From Jeotgalibacillus sp. ET6 (GTDB lineage Bacteria; Bacillota; Bacilli; Bacillales; Jeotgalibacillaceae): DNA of 64,000 nucleotides. This document shows, one piece after another, positions 12,994 to 22,808 of this stretch. The number at the start of each line of letters is the position of its first letter. Position 1 is the first letter of the stretch. A program made the translations under genes and the position numbers. The stretch spans positions 124,001 through 188,000 of the forward strand of contig NZ_JARUIU010000001.1 of NCBI RefSeq assembly GCF_029667115.1. The letters run 5' to 3'. The notes beneath the pieces were generated by a model. It saw nothing but the letters and a program-made list of their open reading frames with translations. It made no database searches and had not been told where the DNA came from.

Positions 12994-15395
12994 TTGCCTC
13001 GGTCATTGTAGATGTACCCGCAAAACAGACGGACCGGCCATTTGATTACAAAGTGCCTGATCACCTGCAGGGAATAATAAAAACAGGCATGAGGGTGGTT
13101 GTTCCGTTCGGCCCTAGGAAAATACAGGGGTTTGTGATTGATTTTCAAGAGAAGTCTTCTTTTAGCAATTTAAAAGAAATTGAAGAAGTACTGGATATTG
13201 TGCCGGTTTTGAATGATGAATTAATGTCACTATCTTATTGGCTTTCAGAAGAGACCTTATGCTTTCGGATATCCGCTATGCAGGTCATGCTTCCAGCTGC
13301 TATGAAAGCAAAGTATGAAAAAATTTTTCAACCTCTAGCAAACAAAGAAGCTCTTCCGGAGGCGGTGTCTTCTTTATTAAATAGAGAGGGCTGTCTGCCA
13401 TGGAAAGACGCTGTTGCAAATGGACTGCTTAAAATCCTTCAGGAACTGGTAGCTGACGGTAAAATGGATTTACGGTATAAAGTGAAAAGTAAAACCAACT
13501 TTAAAAAAATTCGCGTAATTTCCCTTGCTAAATCGAAGGAAGAAAGCGAACAATTACTGGAATCACTTTCAACTTCAGCCCAAAAGCAAAAAAATGTGTT
13601 GAGTTATCTATTAGCCAGTCAGGAAAATGTTAAAAGTGTTACTGAAGCTAAAGCCGAAGCAAAGGTGTCTGATTCAACCATTAAAACGATGCTGAACAAG
13701 GGGTATCTTACTGAATCTTATCAGGAAGTGTATCGTGATCCTTTTGAGCACCGGTCATTTGAACGTTCTGTTTCCTTTCAGTTAACCGATCAGCAAAGTG
13801 CGTCTATTAAACCAATTTTAGAATCTGTAGAGCAGTACAGCCATGATACTTTTTTATTACATGGCGTCACTGGCAGCGGGAAAACTGAAATTTATCTTCA
13901 GACGATAGAAAAAGTGCTCAGTCAAAAGCGGCAGGCGATTATGCTTGTGCCTGAGATTTCTCTGACACCTCAGATGGTGGAACGATTTAAAGGGAGATTC
14001 GGTGAACAGGTAGCTGTGATGCACAGCGGTTTATCGGTTGGAGAAAAGTATGATGAATGGCGAAAGATTCACCGAAAAGAAGTCAACGTGGTTGTTGGAG
14101 CGAGGTCGGCTGTGTTTGCCCCTTTTGAAAAACTTGGCGTTATCATAATTGATGAAGAGCATGAATCAAGTTATAAGCAGGAGGACGCCCCTCGATATCA
14201 TGCAAGGGATGTGGCAATTGAAAGAGCGAAGCGTCATGACTGCCCTGTTATTTTGGGCAGTGCTACACCTTCGCTCGAAAGCTTTGCGAGAGCACAGAAG
14301 GGAAATTACAAGCTGCTGACATTGTCTAAACGAATGAATAACCAGGCAATGCCCAGAGTCTCTATAATCGATATGAGAGAAGAGTTAAGAGAAGGAAATC
14401 GTTCCATGTTTTCCCGTGAGTTATTGGAACAGCTGCAGAAACGCCTGGAGAAAAAGGAACAAACCGTTTTATTTTTAAACCGGCGGGGCCACTCTTCTTT
14501 TATCATGTGCAGAGACTGCGGATATGTCATGCAATGCCCCCATTGTGAAGTATCGATGACTTATCACCGGAATTCTGAAAAAATGAAATGTCATTATTGC
14601 GGAGAAGAGGCGCATGTTCCCTCTACTTGTCCGGAATGTCAAAGTGAACATATCCGGTATTTTGGAACAGGCACTCAAAAAGTCGAAGAAGAATTAACTA
14701 AATTAGTCCCCCATGCAAGAGTCATCCGGATGGACGTCGATACGACTACACGCAAAGGCTCGCATGAAAAGCTCCTGACTGCTTTTGGTGAAGGTCAGGC
14801 GGACATTCTGCTTGGCACCCAGATGATTGCTAAAGGTCTTGATTTTCCAAATATTACGCTCGTAGGTGTTCTCAGTGCAGATACCATGCTTCATTTGCCT
14901 GATTTTCGTTCTGCAGAAAAAACCTTTCAGCTTCTAACTCAAGTGAGCGGACGTGCAGGCAGACATGAAAAAGAAGGAGAGGTCGTCATCCAAACCTACA
15001 CGCCTGAGCATTTTTCCATCGATTTGGCAAAAACACAGCAATTTGAGCTGTTTTATAACCAGGAAATGACGATGAGAAAATTAGGTCAATACCCCCCTTT
15101 TTATTTTATGGCGCTTATTACAATCAGTCACGAAAATGTGTTAAAAGTCGTTTCCGTAAGTGAAGAAATCAGCCAGCTATTAAAGCAAAAATTATCATCT
15201 CAGGCCGTTATTTTGGGACCCGTTGCTTCACCAATCGCCAGAATACAAAATAGATATCGTTATCAATGTTTGATAAAATACAAAAAAGAAGAAGGCTTAA
15301 AACCATTACTGAAAGCGATTTTAAATGATTATCAATCGGCTAAAAAAGATTCTGTAATGATTCATATAGATGTGCAGCCATACATCATGATGTGA
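12990..15395 (+). CDS. priA: Primosomal replication-restart helicase PriA
   Basis: Protein of 801 residues. The 3'-DNA-binding domain occupies about 1-110 (VIVDVPAKQTDRPFDYKVP). A winged-helix region follows, then a superfamily 2 helicase core with Walker A GVTGSGKTEIYLQ at about 291 and the DEEH box near 387. A zinc-binding insert has paired Cys motifs between about 506 and 551 (CRDCGYVMQCPHC, CHYCGEE, CPEC). PriA reloads the replisome at collapsed forks and R-/D-loops. It overlaps coaBC by 4 bases, and its stop lies just ahead of the def ribosome binding site. Confidence 0.97.
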   Translation: MIASVIVDVPAKQTDRPFDYKVPDHLQGIIKTGMRVVVPFGPRKIQGFVIDFQEKSSFSNLKEIEEVLDIVPVLNDELMSLSYWLSEETLCFRISAMQVMLPAAMKAKYEKIFQPLANKEALPEAVSSLLNREGCLPWKDAVANGLLKILQELVADGKMDLRYKVKSKTNFKKIRVISLAKSKEESEQLLESLSTSAQKQKNVLSYLLASQENVKSVTEAKAEAKVSDSTIKTMLNKGYLTESYQEVYRDPFEHRSFERSVSFQLTDQQSASIKPILESVEQYSHDTFLLHGVTGSGKTEIYLQTIEKVLSQKRQAIMLVPEISLTPQMVERFKGRFGEQVAVMHSGLSVGEKYDEWRKIHRKEVNVVVGARSAVFAPFEKLGVIIIDEEHESSYKQEDAPRYHARDVAIERAKRHDCPVILGSATPSLESFARAQKGNYKLLTLSKRMNNQAMPRVSIIDMREELREGNRSMFSRELLEQLQKRLEKKEQTVLFLNRRGHSSFIMCRDCGYVMQCPHCEVSMTYHRNSEKMKCHYCGEEAHVPSTCPECQSEHIRYFGTGTQKVEEELTKLVPHARVIRMDVDTTTRKGSHEKLLTAFGEGQADILLGTQMIAKGLDFPNITLVGVLSADTMLHLPDFRSAEKTFQLLTQVSGRAGRHEKEGEVVIQTYTPEHFSIDLAKTQQFELFYNQEMTMRKLGQYPPFYFMALITISHENVLKVVSVSEEISQLLKQKLSSQAVILGPVASPIARIQNRYRYQCLIKYKKEEGLKPLLKAILNDYQSAKKDSVMIHIDVQPYIMM

Positions 15396-15421
15396 GGAAA
15401 GTCGTCAAGGAGGATATTGAT

Positions 15422-15907
15422 TTGTCAATTTTAGATATAGTTAAGCATCCGGATAATCGTCTGGAGAAGGAATGCGAAACGGTTACCGAATTTACAGAGG
15501 ATCTTTATCTGCTGCTGGATAATCTTTATGAAACGATGATTCACAGCGATGGAGTTGGTATAGCTGCTCCGCAGGTGGGAGTATGCAAAAAAGCTGCCAT
15601 CGTGGATCTTGATGACGATGAAGGAACGCTTGAAATGATTAATCCAGTAATCACACATACTACCGGCAGTGATATTGACGTGGAAGGCTGCCTTAGCTTT
15701 CCTGGCCTATACGGTGAAGTGGAACGGGCGGATAAAATTAACTTAAAAGCGCAGAACCGACAGGGAGAATGGTATGAGCTTGAAGCAGAAGGCTATATGG
15801 CAAGAGCCATTCAGCATGAAGTAGATCATTTATACGGAGTTCTGTTTACTTCAAAAGTCATCCGTTACATCAGCGAGGAAGAAATGGAAGGGTGGGAAGA
15901 AGAATGA
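15422..15907 (+). CDS. def: Peptide deformylase
   Basis: Metal-dependent enzyme of 161 residues that removes the formyl group from nascent chains. All three family motifs are present: [10 protein letters not shown] (I), [11 protein letters not shown] (II, metal Cys) and QHEVDHLYG (III, HExxH-type metal ligands). The TTG at 15422 is preferred: AAGGAGG ends 8 bases upstream and the length fits type 1 deformylases. An in-frame GTG at 15392 would overlap priA. It overlaps fmt by 4 bases, pairing formylation and deformylation enzymes. Confidence 0.94.
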   Translation: MSILDIVKHPDNRLEKECETVTEFTEDLYLLLDNLYETMIHSDGVGIAAPQVGVCKKAAIVDLDDDEGTLEMINPVITHTTGSDIDVEGCLSFPGLYGEVERADKINLKAQNRQGEWYELEAEGYMARAIQHEVDHLYGVLFTSKVIRYISEEEMEGWEEE

Positions 15908-16857
15908 TGAAAGTGATCTTTATGGGTACTCCCGATTTTTCAGTTCCCATTCTTGAGCAGCTAATCGAAGATAAAATGGATGTTATTGCAGTGGTCACAC
16001 AGCCGGATCGCCCTTCAGGCAGAAAAAAAATACTGACACCGCCGCCTGTAAAGGTGGAAGCATTAAGCCGGAATATACCGGTCATTCAGCCGGAAAAATT
16101 GAAGGGATCTGAAGAACTTCAAAGGATTATATCGTTAGAGCCTGATATTATTGTAACGGCTGCATTCGGCCAGCTGCTGCCGCCTGAATTACTTACAGCC
16201 CCTAAGCTTGGCTGTATAAACGTACATGCATCTCTCCTGCCTGAGCTGAGGGGTGGAGCACCGATTCACCATGCAATCATGCAGGGAAAAAAAGAAACGG
16301 GTATTACGATCATGTATATGGCAGAAAAACTTGATGCCGGTGACATCATCAGCCAGGTAAAAGTGGAAATAACAGAGCAGGATGACGTAGCTACATTGCA
16401 TGATAAGTTAAGCAAAGCAGGTGCAGACCTGCTTTCCCGGACACTTCCGTTGATCGCTGAGCAATCTGCTGAGCGGATAGAACAAAATCACGAGGAAGCG
16501 ACTTTTGCATGGAATATTAAACGGGAAGAAGAACAGATTGACTGGAGCCGTTCTCAAACAGAAATTTATAACCAAATTCGCGGTCTGTACCCATGGCCTG
16601 TAGCTTATACTCTCTACCGGGATAAAACCATGAAAATTTTGAAGGCTGAAAAAATAGAAATAAAACATGATGAAGACCCAGGTGTTATACTGGATAAGAC
16701 ATCCAATGGCCCAATTATTTCCACCGGTGATGGTGCAGCTTTATTAATTACTGAGCTTCAGCCTTTTGGAAAAAAGAAAATGAGGGCTGCAGACTTTTTA
16801 AGAGGTGCAGGGTCTGACATGGAAATAGGGGAAAGAGTGGGAAAACAAAATGAGTAA
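15904..16857 (+). CDS. fmt: Methionyl-tRNA formyltransferase
   Basis: Protein of 317 residues that formylates initiator Met-tRNA using 10-formyl-THF. [14 protein letters not shown] opens the Rossmann domain. The [19 protein letters not shown] segment has the catalytic Asn/His/Asp environment (NVHASLLP; later [10 protein letters not shown]). The C-terminal OB-fold domain (about 205-310) binds tRNA. Start at 15904 (ATGATG, overlapping the def stop) gives the usual length; 15907 is nearly as good. An in-frame GTG at 15892 is less likely. It overlaps rsmB by 8 bases. Confidence 0.96.
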   Translation: MMKVIFMGTPDFSVPILEQLIEDKMDVIAVVTQPDRPSGRKKILTPPPVKVEALSRNIPVIQPEKLKGSEELQRIISLEPDIIVTAAFGQLLPPELLTAPKLGCINVHASLLPELRGGAPIHHAIMQGKKETGITIMYMAEKLDAGDIISQVKVEITEQDDVATLHDKLSKAGADLLSRTLPLIAEQSAERIEQNHEEATFAWNIKREEEQIDWSRSQTEIYNQIRGLYPWPVAYTLYRDKTMKILKAEKIEIKHDEDPGVILDKTSNGPIISTGDGAALLITELQPFGKKKMRAADFLRGAGSDMEIGERVGKQNE

Positions 16858-18184
16858 CACAACAGCGAGAGAAGCGGCACTGGAAATATTAGAACAAATT
16901 GATAAAAATCAATCCTACAGCAACTTGCTGCTCAATCATGCCATTAAGAAGTTTTCTATTAAAGGCCCGGATACAGGTCTTTTAACAGAACTGACATACG
17001 GAACCCTTCAGCGTAAACTGACACTGGATTATTTCCTGGCGCCTTTTGTTAAAAAAAAGATTGAAAACTGGGTAAGAAATTTACTGCGCTTGAGCTTATA
17101 TCAAATGCTTTATTTAGACCGGGTGCCTGAAAGAGCAGCCATTCATGAGGCAGTGGAGATTGCAAAAAAAAGAGGTCATAAGGGAGTTGCCGGACTGGTA
17201 AACGGCATACTCAGATCGATTCAGCGGGAAGGCGCGCCTTCTCTGAACAAGATCAAGGATCCGATCGAGCGTCTGTCAATTGAAACAAGTCACCCATACT
17301 GGCTTGCAGCGCGCTGGCACAAACAATATGGAATGGAAAAAACAAAAGCCATGTGTGAAAAGAATCTGCTTGCACCTGTTCAAACTGCACGTGTCAATAC
17401 ATTAAAAACCACGAGGGAATCCATATTAGAGCAGTTAAATGAAGAAGGAATTGAAGCACAGGCAAGCAGCATCATTCCGGAAGGGATCTCAATCACGAGG
17501 GGAAATATTGCTCATACAAACGCCTATAAATCCGGTATGCTGACCATTCAGGATGAAAGCTCCATGCTTGTTGCTTATGCTTTAAATCCTCAGCCAGGTG
17601 AAACAATCCTTGATATGTGTGCAGCACCGGGGGGCAAAACAACTCATCTTGCTCAGAAAATGAAAAATGAAGGACAGATTATTGCGATGGATCTCCATCC
17701 TCATAAAATTAAGCTGATAGATGACAACGCCAACCGTTTGGGGATTGAGTGTATTGAAGGCGCTGCCCTTGATGCCCGGGAGGCTGGAAGAAAATTTAAG
17801 CCGGGTTCGTTTGACCGCGTGTTAGTTGATGCACCCTGCAGCGGCTTGGGAGTAGTAAGAAGAAAACCGGATATTAAATATGCTAAATCTGAAAAAGACC
17901 TTGAAGGATTAACCGTTGTACAGAAATCTTTACTAGCAGCTGCAGTTGATATGGTAAAACCGGGCGGAAGACTTGTTTACAGTACCTGTACAGTCGATCA
18001 TGCTGAAAATAGTGACATGGTTGCACATTTTCTAGGTGAACATCCTGAAATGGAGCTGACTGCAATGGAGAATCTTCCGGATCACGTAAAGCCGTTGATA
18101 CAAGATGATATTCTGCAGGTTTTCCCTCAGGATTTTAATGGTGACGGCTTTTTCATTGCCTGTTTTGAAAAGAAAAGGCAGTAA
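16850..18184 (+). CDS. rsmB: 16S rRNA (cytosine-967-C5) methyltransferase
   Basis: Protein of 444 residues. The N-terminal NusB-like RNA-binding domain (about 1-135, [20 protein letters not shown]) is joined to a Rossmann methyltransferase. SAM-binding motif I is [15 protein letters not shown] at about 260. The two cysteines of the mechanism are in [16 protein letters not shown] and [16 protein letters not shown]. It is the last gene of the run beginning with coaBC. In relatives rlmN follows directly; here it does not. Confidence 0.95.
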   Translation: MSNTTAREAALEILEQIDKNQSYSNLLLNHAIKKFSIKGPDTGLLTELTYGTLQRKLTLDYFLAPFVKKKIENWVRNLLRLSLYQMLYLDRVPERAAIHEAVEIAKKRGHKGVAGLVNGILRSIQREGAPSLNKIKDPIERLSIETSHPYWLAARWHKQYGMEKTKAMCEKNLLAPVQTARVNTLKTTRESILEQLNEEGIEAQASSIIPEGISITRGNIAHTNAYKSGMLTIQDESSMLVAYALNPQPGETILDMCAAPGGKTTHLAQKMKNEGQIIAMDLHPHKIKLIDDNANRLGIECIEGAALDAREAGRKFKPGSFDRVLVDAPCSGLGVVRRKPDIKYAKSEKDLEGLTVVQKSLLAAAVDMVKPGGRLVYSTCTVDHAENSDMVAHFLGEHPEMELTAMENLPDHVKPLIQDDILQVFPQDFNGDGFFIACFEKKRQ

Positions 18185-18352
18185 ATCGAAGCTGCCTCGA
18201 ACCACCGGCTGATATATTAGAGCAATAATCCGTTAGAAGCTGTATTCCACCGCCCAAATTTTATTAGAAGTCAGGTAAGGTGTGTAATCCAGCTGTTCTC
18301 AGTGTGGAGAAGTACAGCTTAATTTGCAAGACTACAAATGAGGTGACAAAAC
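18185..18352. other. Gap between rsmB and prpC where rlmN is expected; no gene seen
   Basis: These 168 bases contain no open frame resembling the 23S/tRNA adenine-C2 methyltransferase RlmN, not even its CxxxCxxC core or C-terminal end. The only structure seen is an imperfect hairpin, AGCTGTTCTC at 18291-18300 with GAGA and ACAGCT at 18307-18319, lacking a T run. The prpC ribosome binding site (GAGGTGA) closes the gap. Confidence 0.7.
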
Positions 18353-19114
18353 GTGCAGTCTGCTTTCATTAGCGATCAAGGAAAAGTACGTCGTTTAAAT
18401 GAAGATGCGGGGGGTATTTATTTACACCCGCAAGGACATTTGCTGGCCGTCGTAGCAGATGGCATGGGAGGACACAGAGCAGGAGACGTTGCCAGTAAAA
18501 TGGCAGTTAATAAAATTCATGAACTATGGATGGACAGTCCTGCCATTATAAAGCCCGTAGATGCTGAAAGATGGCTTCAGTCAAGTATTGAAAACATAAA
18601 TGAAAATTTACATCTTTATGCAAAGGCCAATAAAGATTGTGAAGGAATGGGAACTACAATTGTAGCTGCAATTTGTACCGATGAATTTGTCACAATTGGA
18701 AATGTAGGAGACAGCAGAGGGTACATAATTTCACAAGCAAGAAAAATACGTCAGGTAACAGAAGATCATTCCTTCGTGAATGCGCTTGTTCAATCAGGTG
18801 AAATTACAAAACAGGATGCAGAGCATCACCCGAGAAAAAATTTGCTTTTAAAATCACTGGGGTCAGACGGTCTTGTAAAGCCGAGTATATCCACCATCAC
18901 AATTGATGATGGAAATATTATTTTATTATGCTCGGATGGATTATCGAATAAGCTCGATGAAATTATATTAGCTGATACGATTACTCAGGCAATTTCACTT
19001 AATGAGCGCGCTTCAAAAATGGTTGATATTGCCAATGATAACGGCGGTGAAGATAATATCACCATCGCTGCAGTTGAGTACATTGTCTCCGAAGAAAGCG
19101 AGGACAAAAAATGA
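18353..19114 (+). CDS. prpC: PP2C-type Ser/Thr protein phosphatase
   Basis: Protein of 253 residues reversing PrkC phosphorylation. Metal-binding PPM motifs are present: SDQGKVRRLNEDAGG, VVADGMGGHRAGDVAS, VGDSRGYII, LLCSDGLSNKLDE and GGEDNITIA. A GTG start at 18353 follows GAGGTGA with a 6-base spacer. It overlaps prkC by 4 bases, the standard phosphatase-kinase pairing of Firmicutes. The cognate kinase is anchored in the membrane, so this phosphatase acts on its cytoplasmic face. Confidence 0.96.
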   Translation: MQSAFISDQGKVRRLNEDAGGIYLHPQGHLLAVVADGMGGHRAGDVASKMAVNKIHELWMDSPAIIKPVDAERWLQSSIENINENLHLYAKANKDCEGMGTTIVAAICTDEFVTIGNVGDSRGYIISQARKIRQVTEDHSFVNALVQSGEITKQDAEHHPRKNLLLKSLGSDGLVKPSISTITIDDGNIILLCSDGLSNKLDEIILADTITQAISLNERASKMVDIANDNGGEDNITIAAVEYIVSEESEDKK

Positions 19115-21147
19115 TGATCGGAAAAAGATTAAACGGTCGTTATAAAATTCTTCGATCCATCGGCGGCGGCGGAATGGCAAACGTATTTCTCGCACATGAC
19201 ATGATTTTGGATAGAGATGTGGCAGTAAAAGTACTGCGGCTGGATTACGTGAATGAAAATGATTCAATGAAAAGATTTCAGCGTGAAGCGCAATCTGCCA
19301 CAAGTTTAACGCACCCCAATATCGTAAGCATGTATGATGTGGGGGACGAAGATGATCAATACTATCTCGTTATGGAGTATGTAGAGGGGATGACGTTAAA
19401 AGAATATATTCAGCATCACTCACCAGTACCAATGTATGATGCGATTAAAATTATGTCTCAGCTGACTTCTGCTATTTCACATGCGCATCATAACGGCATC
19501 ATTCACAGAGACATCAAACCTCAAAATATACTAGTAGATCATAATGGCGATATTAAGATCACCGACTTTGGAATTGCAATGGCTTTAAGTGCAACTTCAA
19601 TTACCCAAACCAATTCCGTAATGGGGACGGTTCATTATCTATCCCCCGAACAGGCAAGAGGCGGTATTGCAACCAAAAAATCAGATATTTATTCTTTAGG
19701 GATTGTCATGTTCGAGCTGATTACGGGACGCTTGCCATTTGAAGGAGAATCTGCGGTTTCAATCGCATTAAAGCATTTGCAATCTGAAATTCCGCCTCCT
19801 TCAAAACTGACACCTAATTTGCCGCAGAGTGTGGAAAATGTCATTTTAAAATCTACGACAAAAGATTCTTTCTATCGCTATTCAACCGTGGATGAGATGC
19901 ATGAGGATCTAAAATCTGTACTTGATGAAGATCGTTTTCATGAGCCCAAATTTATGGTTGAGCCGGATAATGACGCAACAAGAGCAATACCAATTATTCG
20001 CAATGAGCGGTCATTTACTGAAGCAGTAGATACTAAAGTTCATAAAGATCAAAATAAAACAAAGATCATGCCAAAAACAGAAGAGCCCCAGGTGAAACAA
20101 AAGAAAAAAAGAAAGAAATGGCCCTGGATTCTTGTCCTTGTTCTGCTGCTTCTCTCTGCAGGTACAGCAACGATGGCTGCCCTTGGTGTATTTGGCCCAG
20201 CCCGTATAGAAGTACCCAACATTGTAGGAGAACCGCTTAATGAGGGAGAAGAGATTCTGGAAGAAGCAGGGCTTCTGCTCGGTGAAATTGAGTACCAATC
20301 AAGCGAAGATGTACCGGAAGATGTCATTATCAGAACTTCTCCAAAGGCGACCAGATCGGTTGATGAGGGTGAAGAAATTAATGTCGTAGTAAGCAGCGGA
20401 AAGTCCGAAGTCGAAATGGATGATTACACAGGTAGAATCTATGAGGATATTCAAGATTTAATTGAGGAAATGGGTTTTGAAGAAGTTACTATAGAAGAAC
20501 AATATGATGCTTCGTCCGAAGGTACAATAATTGACCAGACTCCTGGAAAAGGGAATGAAATAATTCCTAGTGAAACCGAGCTGCAGTTGACAATCAGTTT
20601 GGGGGAAGAGACTGCAGTAGTAGAAAATTTAATCGGGAAATCACCTCAGGAAATAGAGGATTTTGAATCTCGAACCGGATTGGTTGTAAACACCACCAGA
20701 GAAGAATATTCCTCTGAACAGGCAGAAGGATCGGTACTATCACAGGACCCATCGGAGGGAACCTCTCTTGCAGTCGGCAGTTCAATTAATGTTGTGATCT
20801 CACTCGGAGTGGAGCCCCTGCCGCCAAAAGAGATATTTGTGCCGTTGACTATTGAATATAAAGAACCAGAAGAACCTGAAGAACCTGAGGAACCAGAAGA
20901 ATCTGATCCGGGAGAAGGAGAAGATCCTCCAGAAGTTCCGGGTGACCCAAAACCGCAGACGATCAGAATATTCGTAAAAGACTCAAACCGGACGATGGAT
21001 GAACCTATCGAAGAATTTACCATTACTGAGACAGTCGAAAGAAGTCTTGAATTATTAATTGGGCCTGGAGAGACGGGAGCCTACCGAGTTGAACGGGATG
21101 GCGAAACCATCATAGAAAAAGAAATACCATACGATTCAAACAACTAA
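19111..21147 (+). CDS. prkC: PASTA-domain Ser/Thr protein kinase
   Basis: Protein of 678 residues. The N-terminal Hanks-type kinase has GGGGMANVFLAHD, the lysine in DVAVKVL, HRDIKPQNIL and DFGIAMA, with an activation loop rich in Ser/Thr (SATSITQTNSVMGT). A basic stretch and single membrane helix (about 337-357) lead to three extracellular PASTA repeats (about 364-575) that sense muropeptides. A C-terminal immunoglobulin-like domain follows. That last domain is interrupted by an acidic Glu-Pro-Glu repeat (about 585-599) followed by a Pro/Gly linker. PrkC governs spore germination, stationary phase and GTPase phosphorylation; rsgA, next door, encodes a known target in B. subtilis. Confidence 0.97.
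   Translation: MMIGKRLNGRYKILRSIGGGGMANVFLAHDMILDRDVAVKVLRLDYVNENDSMKRFQREAQSATSLTHPNIVSMYDVGDEDDQYYLVMEYVEGMTLKEYIQHHSPVPMYDAIKIMSQLTSAISHAHHNGIIHRDIKPQNILVDHNGDIKITDFGIAMALSATSITQTNSVMGTVHYLSPEQARGGIATKKSDIYSLGIVMFELITGRLPFEGESAVSIALKHLQSEIPPPSKLTPNLPQSVENVILKSTTKDSFYRYSTVDEMHEDLKSVLDEDRFHEPKFMVEPDNDATRAIPIIRNERSFTEAVDTKVHKDQNKTKIMPKTEEPQVKQKKKRKKWPWILVLVLLLLSAGTATMAALGVFGPARIEVPNIVGEPLNEGEEILEEAGLLLGEIEYQSSEDVPEDVIIRTSPKATRSVDEGEEINVVVSSGKSEVEMDDYTGRIYEDIQDLIEEMGFEEVTIEEQYDASSEGTIIDQTPGKGNEIIPSETELQLTISLGEETAVVENLIGKSPQEIEDFESRTGLVVNTTREEYSSEQAEGSVLSQDPSEGTSLAVGSSINVVISLGVEPLPPKEIFVPLTIEYKEPEEPEEPEEPEESDPGEGEDPPEVPGDPKPQTIRIFVKDSNRTMDEPIEEFTITETVERSLELLIGPGETGAYRVERDGETIIEKEIPYDSNN
20863..20907 (+). 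repeat. Nine-base tandem repeat encoding Glu-Pro-Glu units in prkC
   Basis: Four units of the form GAACCWGAR run from 20863 to 20898 and a fifth, degenerate unit (GAATCTGAT) ends at 20907. They keep the reading frame and encode EPE-EPE-EPE-EPE-ESD, then a Gly/Pro-rich acidic tail. Third-base variation between units shows the array is not very recent. Confidence 0.9.
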
Positions 21148-21167
21148 ATCGTATAAGGAGAGATCGA

Positions 21168-22049
21168 ATGCCGGATGGAAAAATTATGAAAGCTCTTAGC
21201 GGCTTTTATTATGTAAAAGATGAGGACAGAGTGGTTCAATGCCGCGGCAGGGGGGTCTTCCGCAAGCAAAAGATCACACCATTAGTTGGAGATTATGTGA
21301 CATATCAGGCGGAAAATGATCAGGAAGGCTACGTAACAGAAATAGAAAAAAGAAAAAATGAACTTGTTCGTCCTCCCATTGCCAACGTAGATCAGGCCGT
21401 TCTGGTTTTTTCTGCTATAGAACCCAGCTTCAGTACGTCATTGCTGGACCGCTTTTTAGTACTGGTTGAAAGTCACCAGATCACGCCGATCATCTGTATA
21501 TCAAAAATGGATCTTTTATCCAGCGATCAAACGAAAGAAATCGAGCAGTATGCAAAGGAATATGAAAATATCGGTTATATTGTATTGCGCTCATCTGCAA
21601 AATGGGAAGATGGTCTCGATACCCTCATTCCTTATCTTGAAGATAAAATATCTGTATTTGCTGGACAATCCGGCGTAGGAAAATCATCCATTTTAAATGC
21701 GTTGAGACCTGATCTTGATATAAAAACGGATCAGATTTCTTCTTCCCTTGGGAGAGGCAAGCATACAACCCGGCATGTAGAGCTTCTATCTATCGGAACA
21801 GGACTGGTTGCAGACACACCCGGATTCAGTGCACTCGAGTTTAGTGAACTTGAACTTGAGGAACTGCCTTTTTGCTTCCCTGAAATGGTCCATTATGGAG
21901 AACAGTGCAAATTCAGAGGGTGTCTTCATATGAATGAACCAAAATGTGCGGTGAAATCTGCAGTAGAGGAAAAGAATATTCCGGAGTACCGCTATCACCA
22001 TTATCAGCAATTTTATGAGGAAATTAAATCAAGAAAGCCGAGGTATTAA
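21168..22049 (+). CDS. rsgA: Small-subunit assembly GTPase RsgA
   Basis: Protein of 293 residues with circularly permuted G motifs. An N-terminal OB fold occupies about 1-70. Then come G4 (ICISKMDLL, about 109), G1 (GQSGVGKSSILNAL, about 165) and G3 (DTPGFSALE, about 215). A C-terminal zinc site uses CF...EQCKFRGCLHMNEPKCAV. RsgA acts late in 30S maturation. It begins 20 bases after prkC and ends directly before rpe, as in B. subtilis, where it is also called CpgA. Confidence 0.96.
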   Translation: MPDGKIMKALSGFYYVKDEDRVVQCRGRGVFRKQKITPLVGDYVTYQAENDQEGYVTEIEKRKNELVRPPIANVDQAVLVFSAIEPSFSTSLLDRFLVLVESHQITPIICISKMDLLSSDQTKEIEQYAKEYENIGYIVLRSSAKWEDGLDTLIPYLEDKISVFAGQSGVGKSSILNALRPDLDIKTDQISSSLGRGKHTTRHVELLSIGTGLVADTPGFSALEFSELELEELPFCFPEMVHYGEQCKFRGCLHMNEPKCAVKSAVEEKNIPEYRYHHYQQFYEEIKSRKPRY

Positions 22050-22050
22050 C

Positions 22051-22707
22051 ATGGTCAAAATTGCTCCATCTATTTTATCAGCTGATTTTTCGAAGCTGGG
22101 AGAAGAAATAAAGGAAGTTGAGAATGGAGGAGCAGACTGGATTCATATCGATGTCATGGATGGCCAGTTTGTTCCGAATATTACGATGGGGTCTTTGGTA
22201 GTGAATGCCATTCGCCCGGTCACTTCCCTGATTTTAGATGTTCATTTGATGGTGGTCCAGCCTGAAAATTATATTGAACAATTTGCAAATGCAGGAGCAG
22301 ATTACATCTCTGTTCATGCAGAAGCTACACATCATTTGCACAGAGCCATTCAGCTCATCCGTGGAAAAGGGGTAAAAGCAGGAGCAGTTATAAACCCGCA
22401 TACACCCATTCATGCCATTAAGCATGTTTTAGGCGACCTTGATCTTGTTCTTGTTATGACGGTGAATCCCGGCTTTGGAGGACAGGCCTTTATTCCGTCA
22501 GCGCTTGAAAAGGTAAGGGAACTGGCACAGCTGAAAAAAGAAGAAGGCTACAGCTTTTTAATTCAAGTAGACGGCGGAGTGAACAAGGATACAATTAAAA
22601 CATGTAAAGATGCAGGGGCAGAGGTAATGGTTGCAGGATCTGCAGTGTTTGGAGAAAAGGATCGCGAATTAGCCATTAAGCTGTTGAAAAAAGCTTCTAA
22701 GGAGTAA
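22051..22707 (+). CDS. rpe: Ribulose-phosphate 3-epimerase
   Basis: Protein of 218 residues, a TIM barrel interconverting ribulose-5-P and xylulose-5-P. Metal-binding residues appear in SADFSKLG, HIDVMDGQFVPNITMG, LDVHLMV and IQVDGGVNKDT, and the flexible loop is MTVNPGFGGQAF. The ATG at 22051 follows GAGGT and gives the family length; an in-frame ATG at 22015 would add residues inside rsgA. The stop codon lies at the base of a long perfect hairpin. Confidence 0.96.
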   Translation: MVKIAPSILSADFSKLGEEIKEVENGGADWIHIDVMDGQFVPNITMGSLVVNAIRPVTSLILDVHLMVVQPENYIEQFANAGADYISVHAEATHHLHRAIQLIRGKGVKAGAVINPHTPIHAIKHVLGDLDLVLVMTVNPGFGGQAFIPSALEKVRELAQLKKEEGYSFLIQVDGGVNKDTIKTCKDAGAEVMVAGSAVFGEKDRELAIKLLKKASKE

Positions 22708-22748
22708 ATGAATGACCTCACTTCAAAATGAAGTGAGGTCATTCATTT
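22706..22748 (+). terminator. Perfect 20-bp stem after rpe, likely terminator
   Basis: Positions 22706-22725 and 22729-22748 are exact reverse complements around an AAA loop, beginning within the rpe stop codon. T residues at the 3' edge (CATTTAAT) are few and partly inside the stem, so it is not a textbook intrinsic terminator. It could instead be an mRNA 3'-end stabiliser. Confidence 0.6.
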
Positions 22749-22808
22749 AATGCAGGTACAACCACGAATATAGCGTGAAATCAGATCATATAGATGGAAG
22801 GTGAGAAC

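Noticed and set aside
18291-18319. Hairpin before prpC as rsmB terminator
   Set aside because: Pairing is interrupted by a 3-base bulge and no T run follows.
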